64,000 bases of DNA from Anaerostipes sp. 992a (GTDB lineage Bacteria; Bacillota; Clostridia; Lachnospirales; Lachnospiraceae): contig NZ_MJIG01000003.1 in the NCBI RefSeq assembly GCF_001940245.1, forward strand, positions 406,001-470,000, given 5' to 3'. Positions within the stretch are counted from its first letter, which is position 1, and each line of letters begins with the position of its first letter. A program made the translations under genes and the position numbers. The notes beneath the pieces are model-generated. The model made no database searches and had not been told where the DNA came from. It worked only from the letters and a program-made list of their open reading frames with translations. Positions 17,836 through 26,710 of this stretch are shown in pieces.

Positions 17836-19146
17836 ATGGAGATTTGTTTTAATTGCTTTCAAAAAACAAAAGAAAATGGAAAATGTAGAAATTGCGGATA
17901 TGATGAAGCTATGATTACAAAAAATCCTGTAGCTCTTTTAGAGGGAACGAAATTACAGGATCGATATTTGGTTGGAAGAGTATTGGGATCAGGTGGATTT
18001 GGCATTACCTATATTGCATACGATTTTTTGAATCATAATATATGTGCCATTAAAGAATATGTGCCTAAGGGGATTGTGAAAAGGGGTTTTGATGATTCTG
18101 TATTAATGCCTGTTTCCGTAAAAGCAGAGATGGAAATGAAATATGGAAAAAGGGACTTCTTAGAAGAAGCAGCTATATTAAAAGAATTAAATTATATAGC
18201 AGAGGTTGTCTGTATTACCGATTATTTTAGAGAGAATGGAACAGTATATTTTGTTATGGAGTATTTGGAAGGAGAAGATTTATCACAAAGAGTACACCGT
18301 CTGGGTGGAAAGATTTCTGTTGCTGAAGCGAACCATATTATTTATAAAGTAGGACAGGCGTTAGATATTGTTCATGAAAAAGCGCATATCTACCATAGGG
18401 ACATCAGTCCTGGAAATATTATTATTTTGAAAGATGGAAGAATTAAATTAATTGATTTTGGAAATGCCAAAAATAGATCCCAGATGAAAAGTAAAACTCT
18501 TTCTATTGTTTATAAACCAGGGTTTGCACCTCCTGAACAATATGAAAGTAATGGAACACAGGGAGCATATACCGATGTATATGCATTGGCAAGTACATAT
18601 TATTACATTGTTTCTGGAAAAAGAATACCAGAAGCACCGTTGCGATTGCAAGGAAAAAACTACCCTAAATTGAAAAATATGAATTTAGGTGTGAATAGTA
18701 CAATATCTGATGTTGTTGATGAAGCTTTGGAATTGGATTATAAGCAAAGAATTCAGACGGTAAGGAAATTTGTAAATGTATTTTATGAAGGAACTTGTGT
18801 AAAAAAACAAAAGAAAATACCGTATCTTGAAATAATTGGAGGAGACAATAAAGGAAAAAGATGGAGGATACCTCCTAATGTTATGATTGGTATTGGTAGA
18901 AGTTCAAATTATGCGGATGTAATACCAAGTAAGAATCTATCTATTAGTAAATTGCATTGCGAAATATATTATGATGGAATGACAAATCAGTTTTATTTAA
19001 TGGATCATTCGGTCAATGGCACTTATGTGCATAGGAAAAAAATAGAAAAAATCGGGAAAAATAATACAGCGGTTCTTCAGGATAAAGATTTTTTTATACT
19101 TGGACGGGATATATGTGAAATAGAAACAGGAGTAATGTATGAATAG
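17836..19146 (+). CDS. Ser/Thr protein kinase with zinc ribbon and C-terminal FHA
   Basis: 436 residues. A CxxC...CxxC zinc ribbon (about 4-20) precedes a Hanks-type kinase domain (about 43-300). It has the glycine loop GSGGFG (51-56), Lys73 in CAIKEY, HRDISPGN (His187, Asp189), DFG at 207 and APPEQY. The usual HRDxK lysine is replaced by Ser, as in HRDISP-type Firmicute kinases. A C-terminal FHA domain (about 330-425) has IGRSS, SKLHCE and VNGTYV. There is no membrane segment. It is the presumed writer for the FHA proteins around it and overlaps the phosphatase gene by 8 bases. Confidence 0.92.
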   Translation: MEICFNCFQKTKENGKCRNCGYDEAMITKNPVALLEGTKLQDRYLVGRVLGSGGFGITYIAYDFLNHNICAIKEYVPKGIVKRGFDDSVLMPVSVKAEMEMKYGKRDFLEEAAILKELNYIAEVVCITDYFRENGTVYFVMEYLEGEDLSQRVHRLGGKISVAEANHIIYKVGQALDIVHEKAHIYHRDISPGNIIILKDGRIKLIDFGNAKNRSQMKSKTLSIVYKPGFAPPEQYESNGTQGAYTDVYALASTYYYIVSGKRIPEAPLRLQGKNYPKLKNMNLGVNSTISDVVDEALELDYKQRIQTVRKFVNVFYEGTCVKKQKKIPYLEIIGGDNKGKRWRIPPNVMIGIGRSSNYADVIPSKNLSISKLHCEIYYDGMTNQFYLMDHSVNGTYVHRKKIEKIGKNNTAVLQDKDFFILGRDICEIETGVMYE

Positions 19147-19954
19147 TTTTAAAGAACAGGGAGATATTCCAACAGTGCAATATCGTGTTACAAAAAAATA
19201 TCGAATTCGCCTGTCAGCAGCCAGTGTTATTGGGACAAGAAAAAAGCAACAGGATTGTGTCTTTGCACAAACAGAAGAAAATGGAGCTATAGCAGTTATT
19301 TGTGACGGAATTGGTGGCTTAGAAAATGGAGAGATAGCAAGTCAGATAGCAGTAAAAACATTAGTGGAAGATTTTTATGAAAGAGAATTAATAGATTCAA
19401 TACAAGGATTTTTAGAACAGGAAATTATAAAAATCGATCGTTTGATAGCAGATTATGCGAATTGTGATCAAAAGAAAATACATATGGGAACAACGCTGGT
19501 AACAGTGATTATAGATGGAAATGAATGCTATTGGGCTTCCGTAGGAGATAGTCGTATTTATTTTCTTAGAAACCATGATTTATATTTAATGAATCAAATG
19601 CATAATTATCGATTTAATTTAAATAAGCAATTAAAAACAGGAATGATTACAAAAGAAGAATATCATAAAGAGGAAAAAAATGCAGAAGCGTTAATTAGCT
19701 ATCTTGGAATGGGGAACATCTCATTGATGGATATTGGGAAGAAACCGATTAAGTTAATGGAAGGAGATGAAATTCTTCTTTGTAGTGATGGACTATATAA
19801 AAGATATAATGATAATGAAATTAGAGGATTTATGGAAAATCATAACATTCCATTTAAATGGAAAGCTGGAGCAATAACTGGAAGTATTATGAAACAATTG
19901 CGAGGGAGTCAGGATAACACTTCTGTTGCTTTGATGAAATATACAGAATTTTAG
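19139..19954 (+). CDS. PP2C-family Ser/Thr protein phosphatase
   Basis: 271 residues. Metal-binding residues of PP2C are present: Asp39 in KKQQDC, CDGIGGLENGE (Asp56, Gly57), VGDSRIYF, a CSDGL motif near 215 and QDNTS near the C-terminus. Soluble and cytosolic, it presumably removes the phosphates placed by the kinase just upstream, with which its start overlaps. The two-gene pair is the core of an on/off phosphothreonine switch. Confidence 0.92.
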   Translation: MNSFKEQGDIPTVQYRVTKKYRIRLSAASVIGTRKKQQDCVFAQTEENGAIAVICDGIGGLENGEIASQIAVKTLVEDFYERELIDSIQGFLEQEIIKIDRLIADYANCDQKKIHMGTTLVTVIIDGNECYWASVGDSRIYFLRNHDLYLMNQMHNYRFNLNKQLKTGMITKEEYHKEEKNAEALISYLGMGNISLMDIGKKPIKLMEGDEILLCSDGLYKRYNDNEIRGFMENHNIPFKWKAGAITGSIMKQLRGSQDNTSVALMKYTEF

Positions 19955-19964
19955 GAGGAATAAA

Positions 19965-20543
19965 ATGAAATTAAGGAAATGTAAAAATGGACACTTTTAT
20001 GATGTGGATAAATTTGAAAACTGCCCACATTGTACAGCAATGAATGAATCAGAAGAAACGACTATGCTGAAACAGGAAACGTCTGTATTAGAGAAGAATT
20101 TAGATGATGATAAATCTATGGTAAATTCTGCATTATCTTTGGATGAAGATCCAGTTACAGTTGGAATTTTCCAAGCAGAAAATATCAAAATACAGCCGGT
20201 TGTTGGATGGCTTGTATGTATCAAAGGACCTTCCTATGGTGAAGCATTCCAGATAAAAACCGGACGAAATTTTATTGGACGATCTTTTTCCATGGACATT
20301 GTTTTGAGTGAAGATATTAGTGTCTCTAGAGAAAAACATGCTATAGTCACCTACGAACCAAAGAAAAGAGAGTTTATTGTACAGGCAGGAGACTCTAGAG
20401 AATTGTTCTATTTAAATGATGAAGTTGTACTAAATACCAAAAAATTAAACCCAAGAGATATTTTAACCATTGGAAAAACGAATTTAATGTTTATTCCGTT
20501 TTGTAGTGAAAATATTAGTTGGGATGATTTTAAAGAGGATTGA
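19965..20543 (+). CDS. Zinc-ribbon FHA-domain protein
   Basis: 192 residues. The N-terminal knuckle CKNGHFYDVDKFENCPHC and the GWLVCIKG segment mark it as a paralogue of the first cluster gene, but here the FHA domain (about 85-170) is canonical, with IGRSFSMDIVL and SREKHA. A Thr/Ser/acid-rich linker (about 26-65, including EETTML) separates ribbon and FHA and is a plausible phosphorylation site, as in small FHA substrates such as GarA; this is inference. GGAGG precedes the ATG. Confidence 0.85.
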   Translation: MKLRKCKNGHFYDVDKFENCPHCTAMNESEETTMLKQETSVLEKNLDDDKSMVNSALSLDEDPVTVGIFQAENIKIQPVVGWLVCIKGPSYGEAFQIKTGRNFIGRSFSMDIVLSEDISVSREKHAIVTYEPKKREFIVQAGDSRELFYLNDEVVLNTKKLNPRDILTIGKTNLMFIPFCSENISWDDFKED

Positions 20544-20545
20544 GT

Positions 20546-21535
20546 ATGAGAAATACTCATCTGATAAAATGGTATTCCGGATACTGTAAATATTGCATAC
20601 TTATCATACAAGTATTGCTTTTGGGTTCCATATTTTGTATTTTATTTTCTCCATATTTGAATTTTACACAAATAGAATTTAATAAGTTTATAAATCAATT
20701 AGAAGTAACAGTTGGTATAAACGTGGGGAAGCAATTTCATATATCAAATGTACAGGAATGGGATCGTTTTTTGAAAAAATATACGAGTTTTAGGAATGTA
20801 ACATCGTCGAAAGCGGTTTCCTATATTGGCGTTGAAGTTTTTTGTTATTTTTTAAAAAATAATTTTCTATATGCTTCTATTTTTGTAATTCCCGTTATAT
20901 GTTGCATTCTTGGAATGGGTTATTCGTTTGTTTATGAAGATAAAAATGGAAGTGGGAAAAAAGAAATTTTTATATTCATTCCAGCCATTAATGTTTTATG
21001 TGAAATACTTTTGATTTCTAAATATTCTGATTTTATCTATCAGGAAGTGATAAATAATTTTGCAGATACTGATATGAAAACAAGGACCGTTATGCAGAGT
21101 TTTATAAATTTAATGCAGTTTCCATTTTTAGGATACGGATGCTTTCTATTTATCATGATTCAAATGGTGATGATAATAGCGGTTTTCATATGGATGAATT
21201 TAGATAAAAAGTTAGCAAAAAAAATAAAAATAGGAATTAAATGGTTGGCTGGAGAATATGAGGGTGCTTTTTTCCCACTCAGTAATGAAGAAAATATTAT
21301 AATCGGAAGAAATCTTGAAAAATGTAATATTATATTGCGAAATAAAATGATTGGTGAAATGCATTGCAATATTCAGTTTGATGACCAGATATTTCAATAT
21401 CGAATGATTGATTATTCCGAAAGTGGTACATTTATCGGAAATGGAATACGATTGCCGTTAAATGAAGAAGTATTTGTAAAACGAGGAACCATTGTAATAA
21501 TGGCTGATTATATGGAAAAATTTCAGTTACTCTAA
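20546..21535 (+). CDS. Membrane protein with cytosolic FHA domain
   Basis: 329 residues. Four predicted membrane segments (about 15-40, 105-130, 140-160 and 190-215) flank an extracytoplasmic loop (about 45-100). A C-terminal FHA domain (about 245-328) has IIIGRNLEKCNIIL and a GEMHCNI motif in place of the usual S..H, then ESGTFIGNG. The phosphate-binding Ser appears replaced. The ATG at 20546 follows AGAGGA by 6 bases and is preferred to an overlapping TTG. No family name is recognised for the membrane part. Confidence 0.75.
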   Translation: MRNTHLIKWYSGYCKYCILIIQVLLLGSIFCILFSPYLNFTQIEFNKFINQLEVTVGINVGKQFHISNVQEWDRFLKKYTSFRNVTSSKAVSYIGVEVFCYFLKNNFLYASIFVIPVICCILGMGYSFVYEDKNGSGKKEIFIFIPAINVLCEILLISKYSDFIYQEVINNFADTDMKTRTVMQSFINLMQFPFLGYGCFLFIMIQMVMIIAVFIWMNLDKKLAKKIKIGIKWLAGEYEGAFFPLSNEENIIIGRNLEKCNIILRNKMIGEMHCNIQFDDQIFQYRMIDYSESGTFIGNGIRLPLNEEVFVKRGTIVIMADYMEKFQLL

Positions 21536-21561
21536 AAAGAAAGAGAGGCATTAGGGAACAG

Positions 21562-22413
21562 ATGAATAAAGTACAAGAATCTAGAAGAATGTGGAAGTTT
21601 ATAATATTTGGTTTTCTTACCTGTGGTATTTATTCGATTTATTATATGTGGGGTGTATGTAAGGATTTGAATATTATATGCAGGCATACGGAGAAAAGTG
21701 CAGATAATGATTCACCTAATTACATATTTGTAGTTTTGCTTTCTGTCGTGACATTTGGCATTTATGAAATCTATTGGTGGTACAAACAGGGAAATCGGTT
21801 ACAGAAAAGTGGAAAAAAATATAAAGTAGAGATTAAGGAAAGTGGAATTTCCTATCTAATGTGGAAATTCTTGCCGATTATTCTTTCTGTAATAGGAGTA
21901 GTATTTTTACTATTAGGAAGTTCCATTAGTTTGGTTATCTATATGGTTGCATATTTTTTTGTGTTGTGTGGAAACTATATTGCCATTTATCTTTTTGTTA
22001 AAAATTTAAATAAAGTTGCACCTATATATAATCGACTTGTTTCAGGTGATGATGATCAAGATACGATAGTAGATGCAAATACAGATGACACATGGGATAA
22101 GGAGGAGAATGGAATGATATACGGGAAAAAGGGAATTTATAAAGATAGTGAAATAGAGATTTATGATCAGGAAGAAATTATAATAGGACGAGATAGAAAT
22201 CAATGCAATCTAATTCTTACAAATGCAGATATAAGCCGAAAGCATTGTGGAATATCTTATCGTATGGAATTTCGTAATTATATTGTTACGGATTATTCTT
22301 CTACCGGACTATATTATGCTGACGGGACGCCGTTTCCTAAAAAACCGGTTGTATGCGAAAAAGGAACGATTTTAAAATTAGCAGACGGGGAAAATGAATT
22401 TTTATTACGTTAA
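21562..22413 (+). CDS. DUF4234 membrane protein with C-terminal FHA domain
   Basis: 283 residues. The first 150 have two DUF4234-like repeats, FLTCGIYSIYYMWGVCKDLN and a second VTFGIYEIYWWYKQGNRL, each a membrane hairpin with a conserved aromatic turn, followed by two more membrane segments (about 93-140). An acidic linker leads to a canonical FHA domain (about 205-280) with IGRDRNQCNLIL, SRKHCGI and SSTGLYYADG. It is probably a membrane anchor that recruits phosphorylated partners. Confidence 0.85.
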   Translation: MNKVQESRRMWKFIIFGFLTCGIYSIYYMWGVCKDLNIICRHTEKSADNDSPNYIFVVLLSVVTFGIYEIYWWYKQGNRLQKSGKKYKVEIKESGISYLMWKFLPIILSVIGVVFLLLGSSISLVIYMVAYFFVLCGNYIAIYLFVKNLNKVAPIYNRLVSGDDDQDTIVDANTDDTWDKEENGMIYGKKGIYKDSEIEIYDQEEIIIGRDRNQCNLILTNADISRKHCGISYRMEFRNYIVTDYSSTGLYYADGTPFPKKPVVCEKGTILKLADGENEFLLR

Positions 22414-22494
22414 TAAATGTTCGGGAGAAAAATTATAAAGTGTTTATGACGATAAAAAGTATATCCATTGGATAATATAAAAAGAGGAAAAAAA

Positions 22495-24390
22495 ATGAGA
22501 TGTAAAAAATGTGGAAATCATCTGTCTGATGATGCAAAGTTTTGCCCAATCTGTGGGAAAGTAGTTCCTAAAAATCTGGATGCTGGCATAAAGAAAAAAC
22601 AAAAAATGAAATATATGATAGCGGGAGTATTCATAGCAGTCTGGATTTGCATATGGGGTATATTTGGATTAAGAGTTTATACGATACATAGCAAATATAT
22701 GGATCAGATGGAGATTGCAAGTAAGTATATGAAAGAGCATCAATACAATGAGGCATTTATTGCCTATGCAGTTTCTTCCCATATAAATCCAAAGAAAGAA
22801 GAACCTTATATTAAAATGTATGAAATCTATCGTGATAAGAGCGAATACAAGAAAGCAGCAACGATGTTGTTGATTGCAAAGGAAGAAGTAAAGGATGTAT
22901 CAGATATCTTAAAGAAAGAACAGGAAATCAAGGATATAGCAGGAGATAATATACTGGATGCGGAGGTTGCTGTTCCAGAATATGCGAATACCATAGAGCA
23001 GCTTGATGGGAAAGATGATATTATATCAGAAGAAGAAATGGATGATATGATCAGTGATGTTTTGTATACAGGAAATGGAATTTTGAACACAAAATCGATA
23101 TATGAAGATCATAAGATCTATTATCTGACATATGAAGGTGAATACTGTCTTTTTGTAATGGATGAAGATGGATCCAACAAAAAAGAGATATGTAAGATTG
23201 CTGATGGAGCATCAGATGAAGAGAAAGTGGATTATCTAAGGGCAGATGATGAGCATTTTTATTTTGTTATAAACGAGGACAGATACAGAATCGTATCTGT
23301 ACGTAAAGATGGGACAAATATGAAAACTATTGTGGAAACTGATGATTTCATCGATCAGTTGTATTTGGAAGGAGAGTGGATTTATTATGTAGAAGAAGTA
23401 GAAGAAAAAGTTTTCTATAAGATCAATAAAAATGGAGGAGAACAAGAAGAACTAAAAAATATCGCTGATAGTGGTCCAATCATATATGATCAGGGATTTA
23501 TCTATTATGGAATTTATGACTCTAAATATGAGGGAATAGATTTGATTCAAGAAGATTTGAATTCTGGAAAAAGAATCATGATAAAAAAAGCGGCAGGAAC
23601 GGCAAATAATACAAAATGTGATACCATTTATGCGCTTGTTGTTTGGAATGGAAAACTGATTTATACGGTAGGTTTTGATGGGCAAAATCTTTGTACGTAT
23701 TGTTTAGATTTAAAAGATGGATCGGAAAAAAAGTTAGCTGATGGACAACTCTATAATCTATCTAATAAATGGGCATTTGGGGTTTCTAATGTTATAGATA
23801 GCAATAAATCTACGATTTTTAAGATAAGATTGGATGGAAAAGAAAAAATAGAGTTAGGAACAATTACCAATATTGGAAATATAGATATTGTACAAGATAT
23901 GTTGTTAACAAGTTCCACGGTTATCTATTCACATCCAGAGCTGGATGAGGGTGACTATGAAAGCGGAATAGTAATGTTATTTTTAAATCAAGACGACAAA
24001 GAAAAGAATCAGAAAAAGATTAATGAATCTGAGGCTGGTATAATGAGTAAGTTAAAAGCACGTGCTCAGAAGGCGGTGGAAGAAAAAAAGAAAAAGGAAG
24101 AAGAAGCGAAAAACCGATTGTTGCAATTTTGGTATGGAACATGGTATGAAACAGGAGATAATTATCGAGAATTTCAGATTACACCGACAACAATTGATGG
24201 AAAATCGTATACATTTGAACGGTGTGCAGAGAGGGATGGAAAGATTTTTGTTTATTATACGCAGGGTGAAGAGAAGTTCATGGATCTTATTTCGGAAGAT
24301 CATCAGCAGTTTCTACGATATGTATATAATTCATATACAGATGCCTATAGCGGTGGAGGATTTAATGGAGGAGGAGTAAAATCTAGGTAG
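22495..24390 (+). CDS. Zinc-ribbon membrane protein with DUF5050-like repeats
   Basis: 631 residues. The N-terminal zinc ribbon CKKCGNHLSDDAKFCPICGK (3-22) is followed by a single membrane helix (about 42-62) and a TPR-like helical stretch (about 75-140). Repeats of the DUF5050/DUF6070 type follow (about 200-500), with YYxxxxDxxxIxxxxxDG-like units suggesting a beta-propeller outside the membrane. A charged Lys/Glu helix (about 520-550) and a small C-terminal beta domain end it. It is the only cluster protein besides the phosphatase without an FHA domain. The ATG at 22495 follows AGAGG and is chosen over an upstream TTG. Confidence 0.75.
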   Translation: MRCKKCGNHLSDDAKFCPICGKVVPKNLDAGIKKKQKMKYMIAGVFIAVWICIWGIFGLRVYTIHSKYMDQMEIASKYMKEHQYNEAFIAYAVSSHINPKKEEPYIKMYEIYRDKSEYKKAATMLLIAKEEVKDVSDILKKEQEIKDIAGDNILDAEVAVPEYANTIEQLDGKDDIISEEEMDDMISDVLYTGNGILNTKSIYEDHKIYYLTYEGEYCLFVMDEDGSNKKEICKIADGASDEEKVDYLRADDEHFYFVINEDRYRIVSVRKDGTNMKTIVETDDFIDQLYLEGEWIYYVEEVEEKVFYKINKNGGEQEELKNIADSGPIIYDQGFIYYGIYDSKYEGIDLIQEDLNSGKRIMIKKAAGTANNTKCDTIYALVVWNGKLIYTVGFDGQNLCTYCLDLKDGSEKKLADGQLYNLSNKWAFGVSNVIDSNKSTIFKIRLDGKEKIELGTITNIGNIDIVQDMLLTSSTVIYSHPELDEGDYESGIVMLFLNQDDKEKNQKKINESEAGIMSKLKARAQKAVEEKKKKEEEAKNRLLQFWYGTWYETGDNYREFQITPTTIDGKSYTFERCAERDGKIFVYYTQGEEKFMDLISEDHQQFLRYVYNSYTDAYSGGGFNGGGVKSR

Positions 24391-24412
24391 TAAACATAGA
24401 ATATGGTTTCAT

Positions 24413-24611
24413 AAAAGGGGCTGTCCTGAAAACGTAATTCAGAGATTTCCTATAAAAAAGCATTCTAAATAAGCTCGCCTTTTGGCGGGCTTATTGTTCT
24501 CTAGTATAAAAGTTGGAGAGAATCTATCTCGGCGAATAATTACATCCACCCCTAACTTTTCTAATGAGCGAAGGTTTCTTTTTATTCATTTCTCCTGATT
24601 GATAGCAGAAT
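24413..24611 (+). repeat. Left arm of a 199-bp inverted repeat
   Basis: Starts AAAAGGGGCTGTCCTGAAAA and is nearly identical, by eye about 97%, to the reverse complement of 26512-26710. Its inner end encodes, on the minus strand, the last codons of an IS110-like transposase (SAINQEK and stop). It begins 23 bases after the stop of the DUF5050 gene. Confidence 0.9.
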
Positions 24612-24664
24612 AGTAGTAAGCGGTACATAAAATACCGTATATCATTCTATGAGAAAGGATTCCA

Positions 24665-24914
24665 TTAGATTGGAATTCTTCCTCTTGTTTCTGGCAGTTC
24701 AATGTCACCATTGGTACTATTCATACATCGTTCTTTTATAAAATCACTCCATGGCATCAATGCTTCTATGCCTGCGGACGAATCAAGGTAATCCGGCATA
24801 TAAAGCAGTAATGTATAGAGATACCGATAGATGTTTAAGTTGTTTGCCTTTGCGGTTTCAATCAGGCTGTATAAGATGGCACTGCTCTTTGCTCCATCTG
24901 TAGTATCATGGAAC
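24665..24914 (-). pseudogene. IS66-family transposase, C-terminal fragment
   Basis: The minus strand reads 83 residues to a TAA at 24665, beginning HDTTDGAKSSAILYSLIETA and continuing KANNLNIYRYLYTLLLYMP, which match the C-terminal domain of IS66 transposases. The 5' part is absent, cut off exactly where the IS3-family element begins. It is inactive. Confidence 0.85.
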
Positions 24915-24998
24915 TGGTGCTAGTATATAAATAGTACAAATTAGATGTGAACGATCCTTAACATAAAGGTATAATAGAACAAGATGGAGGGATAAGTT

Positions 24999-25286
24999 AT
25001 GTCTAAACAGTACACAGAAGAATTTACGAAAGATGCCGTAAGATATTGGAAAGAACATCCAGAGTTAGGCTGTGCCAGATGTGCTAAAAATCTTGGTATA
25101 GGAAAAAGCACATTAAGTACCTGGAGAAAACTGTATGATGCTAACGGAGGGGAAGTTCCTACCAGGGGAAGAGGAAATTACGAGAGCGATGAAGCAAAGG
25201 AAATCACCCGCCTGAAAAAAGAATTGCGTGACACACAGGATGCTTTAGATATATTAAAAAAAGCCATCGGCATACTGGGAAAATGA
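24999..25286 (+). CDS. IS3-family OrfA (HTH transposase subunit)
   Basis: 95 residues: a helix-turn-helix of the transposase_8 type (about 1-50, including LGIGKSTLSTW) and a leucine-zipper-like coiled coil (about 68-92). An A7 run at 25256-25262 followed by GCC could allow a -1 frameshift onto orfB; the -1 frame stays open. OrfB also has its own ATG overlapping the orfA stop by 4 bases (ATGA). Confidence 0.9.
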   Translation: MSKQYTEEFTKDAVRYWKEHPELGCARCAKNLGIGKSTLSTWRKLYDANGGEVPTRGRGNYESDEAKEITRLKKELRDTQDALDILKKAIGILGK

Positions 25287-26029
25287 CAGAAGCTCTGTTC
25301 CTTGAAGTTTACCATGATTCCCATCAGAATTACGGAGCACCGAAGATCACCGAATGCCTTCGTAAGGAAGGCGAGAGCATTTCAGAAAAAACAGTGGGAA
25401 AATATATGGAAGAACTTGGGATCAGAGCACAGTATCTGAAACCCTATACGGTTACGACCATTGATTCCGATTTCAGCCATGAACTCAAAAATATATTAAA
25501 TGGAAAATTCAATCCAGCAGAACCCGATGCCGTGTGGTGTTCCGATATAACATATATTTGGACGTATGAGGGTTTTGTATATCTCACGAGCATAATGGAT
25601 CTATATTCCAGAAAAATCCTTGCATGGGTCCTTAGTGATACTTTAGAAGCGAAATGGGTAATAGCAGCAATAAACAGGGCCAGATATGCCAGAGGGATAA
25701 AGAATCCCAAAATGATACATAGTGACCGTGGCATACAGTATGTATGCACAGATTATATAGAAGCCACAAAAGAAGCACAACGCAGCTATTCAAAAAAAGC
25801 ATATCCTTGGGATAATGCCTGCATCGAATCTTTTCATGCACTGATAAAAAGAGAATGGTTAAACCGTTTCAAAATATTTGATTACAACCATGCATATAAA
25901 CTTGTATTTCAGTATATTGAGACATTCTATAATACAGTAAGGATCCATAGTCATTGTGGATATCTGTCATCAAATAAATACGAAGAAATGTACAGAATTG
26001 AATTGAAAAGAATGGAACAGAGTGCCTGA
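25283..26029 (+). CDS. IS3-family OrfB (DDE integrase-type transposase)
   Basis: 248 residues. An HTH_21-like N-terminus (NYGAPKITECL) precedes an rve integrase core with all three catalytic residues: Asp in WCSDITYI, Asp in IHSDRGIQY, and Glu in NACIESFHALIKRE. It appears intact, so the element may still be active. Confidence 0.93.
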   Translation: MTEALFLEVYHDSHQNYGAPKITECLRKEGESISEKTVGKYMEELGIRAQYLKPYTVTTIDSDFSHELKNILNGKFNPAEPDAVWCSDITYIWTYEGFVYLTSIMDLYSRKILAWVLSDTLEAKWVIAAINRARYARGIKNPKMIHSDRGIQYVCTDYIEATKEAQRSYSKKAYPWDNACIESFHALIKREWLNRFKIFDYNHAYKLVFQYIETFYNTVRIHSHCGYLSSNKYEEMYRIELKRMEQSA

Positions 26030-26225
26030 TAAAAAAGACATCCGACAAGTGGTGCATTGGCGGAGCAAATTTGCTTGAGTAAGATGATTTACAAAAAATT
26101 TTGAGAGTCAATGATGCCCAGAGCACAGATGAATATCCTCGTCATTGAAACTCAAAATTCCTTATGATAGAGGTGGTTAGATGGATTGTTCATGTTTAAC
26201 TTGTACTTTTTTTGACATAGTACCA

Positions 26226-26537
26226 AATCGAGATGGAACATTTTCAAAATGAATCCCGTTTTAGTTCATGGGCAGGACTTGTGCCGGAAAAAAGATGAGT
26301 ACGCAGATACGAAAAGGAAATAAATATTTGAAAGCAACTCTGGTGGAATGTGCCAGATCAGCCATACGGAATAAAGAAAGTGATATCTACTCACGATATC
26401 AAAGAATTGCTGCGCGCAGAGGTGGAAAGAGAGCTTTGATAGCAGTAGCCCATACTATCTATCATATACTAAAAGAGAAAGTTCCTTACCATAATCTGGG
26501 GGCAAATTACCATTCTGCTATCAATCAGGAGAAATGA
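26226..26537 (+). pseudogene. IS110-family transposase, C-terminal fragment
   Basis: Two frames join to give the Transposase_20 domain of IS110/IS116 elements: IEMEHF...FSSWAGLVP, then in another frame GKKMSTQIRKGNKYLKATLV, RIAARRGGKRALIAVAH and a terminal SAINQEK. About six residues (the usual GNNESA-like stretch) are missing at the frame change. The N-terminal DEDD catalytic domain is absent. It is inactive. Confidence 0.85.
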
Positions 26538-26710
26538 ATAAAAAGAAACCTTCGCTCATTAGAAAAGTTAGGGGTGGATGTAATTATTTAGCCGAGATAG
26601 ATTCTCTCCAACTTTTATACTAGAGAACAATAAGCCCACCAAAAGGCGAGCTTATTTAGAATGCTTTTTATAGGAAATCTCTAAATTATGTTTTCAGGAC
26701 AGCCCCTTTT
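26512..26710 (-). repeat. Right arm of the 199-bp inverted repeat
   Basis: The reverse complement of the arm at 24413-24611, with only a handful of substitutions and two single-base length differences. It includes the last codons and 3' end of the IS110-type remnant. The word ATATGGTTT occurs just outside both arms (24401-24409 and 26720-26728) in direct orientation. Confidence 0.9.

Larger units (their letters stand above)
24915..26225 (+). mobile_element. IS3-family insertion sequence, apparently complete
   Basis: 1311 bp with imperfect terminal inverted repeats: TGGTGCTAGTATATAAATAG at the left and TGGTACTATGTCAAAAAAAG when the right end is read inward, sharing further matches such as GTACAA. 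It carries intact orfA and orfB. The left flank is IS66 debris and the right flank is IS110 debris; no matching target duplication is seen (AAC against AAT), so adjacent deletion or recombination has probably occurred. Confidence 0.85.
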
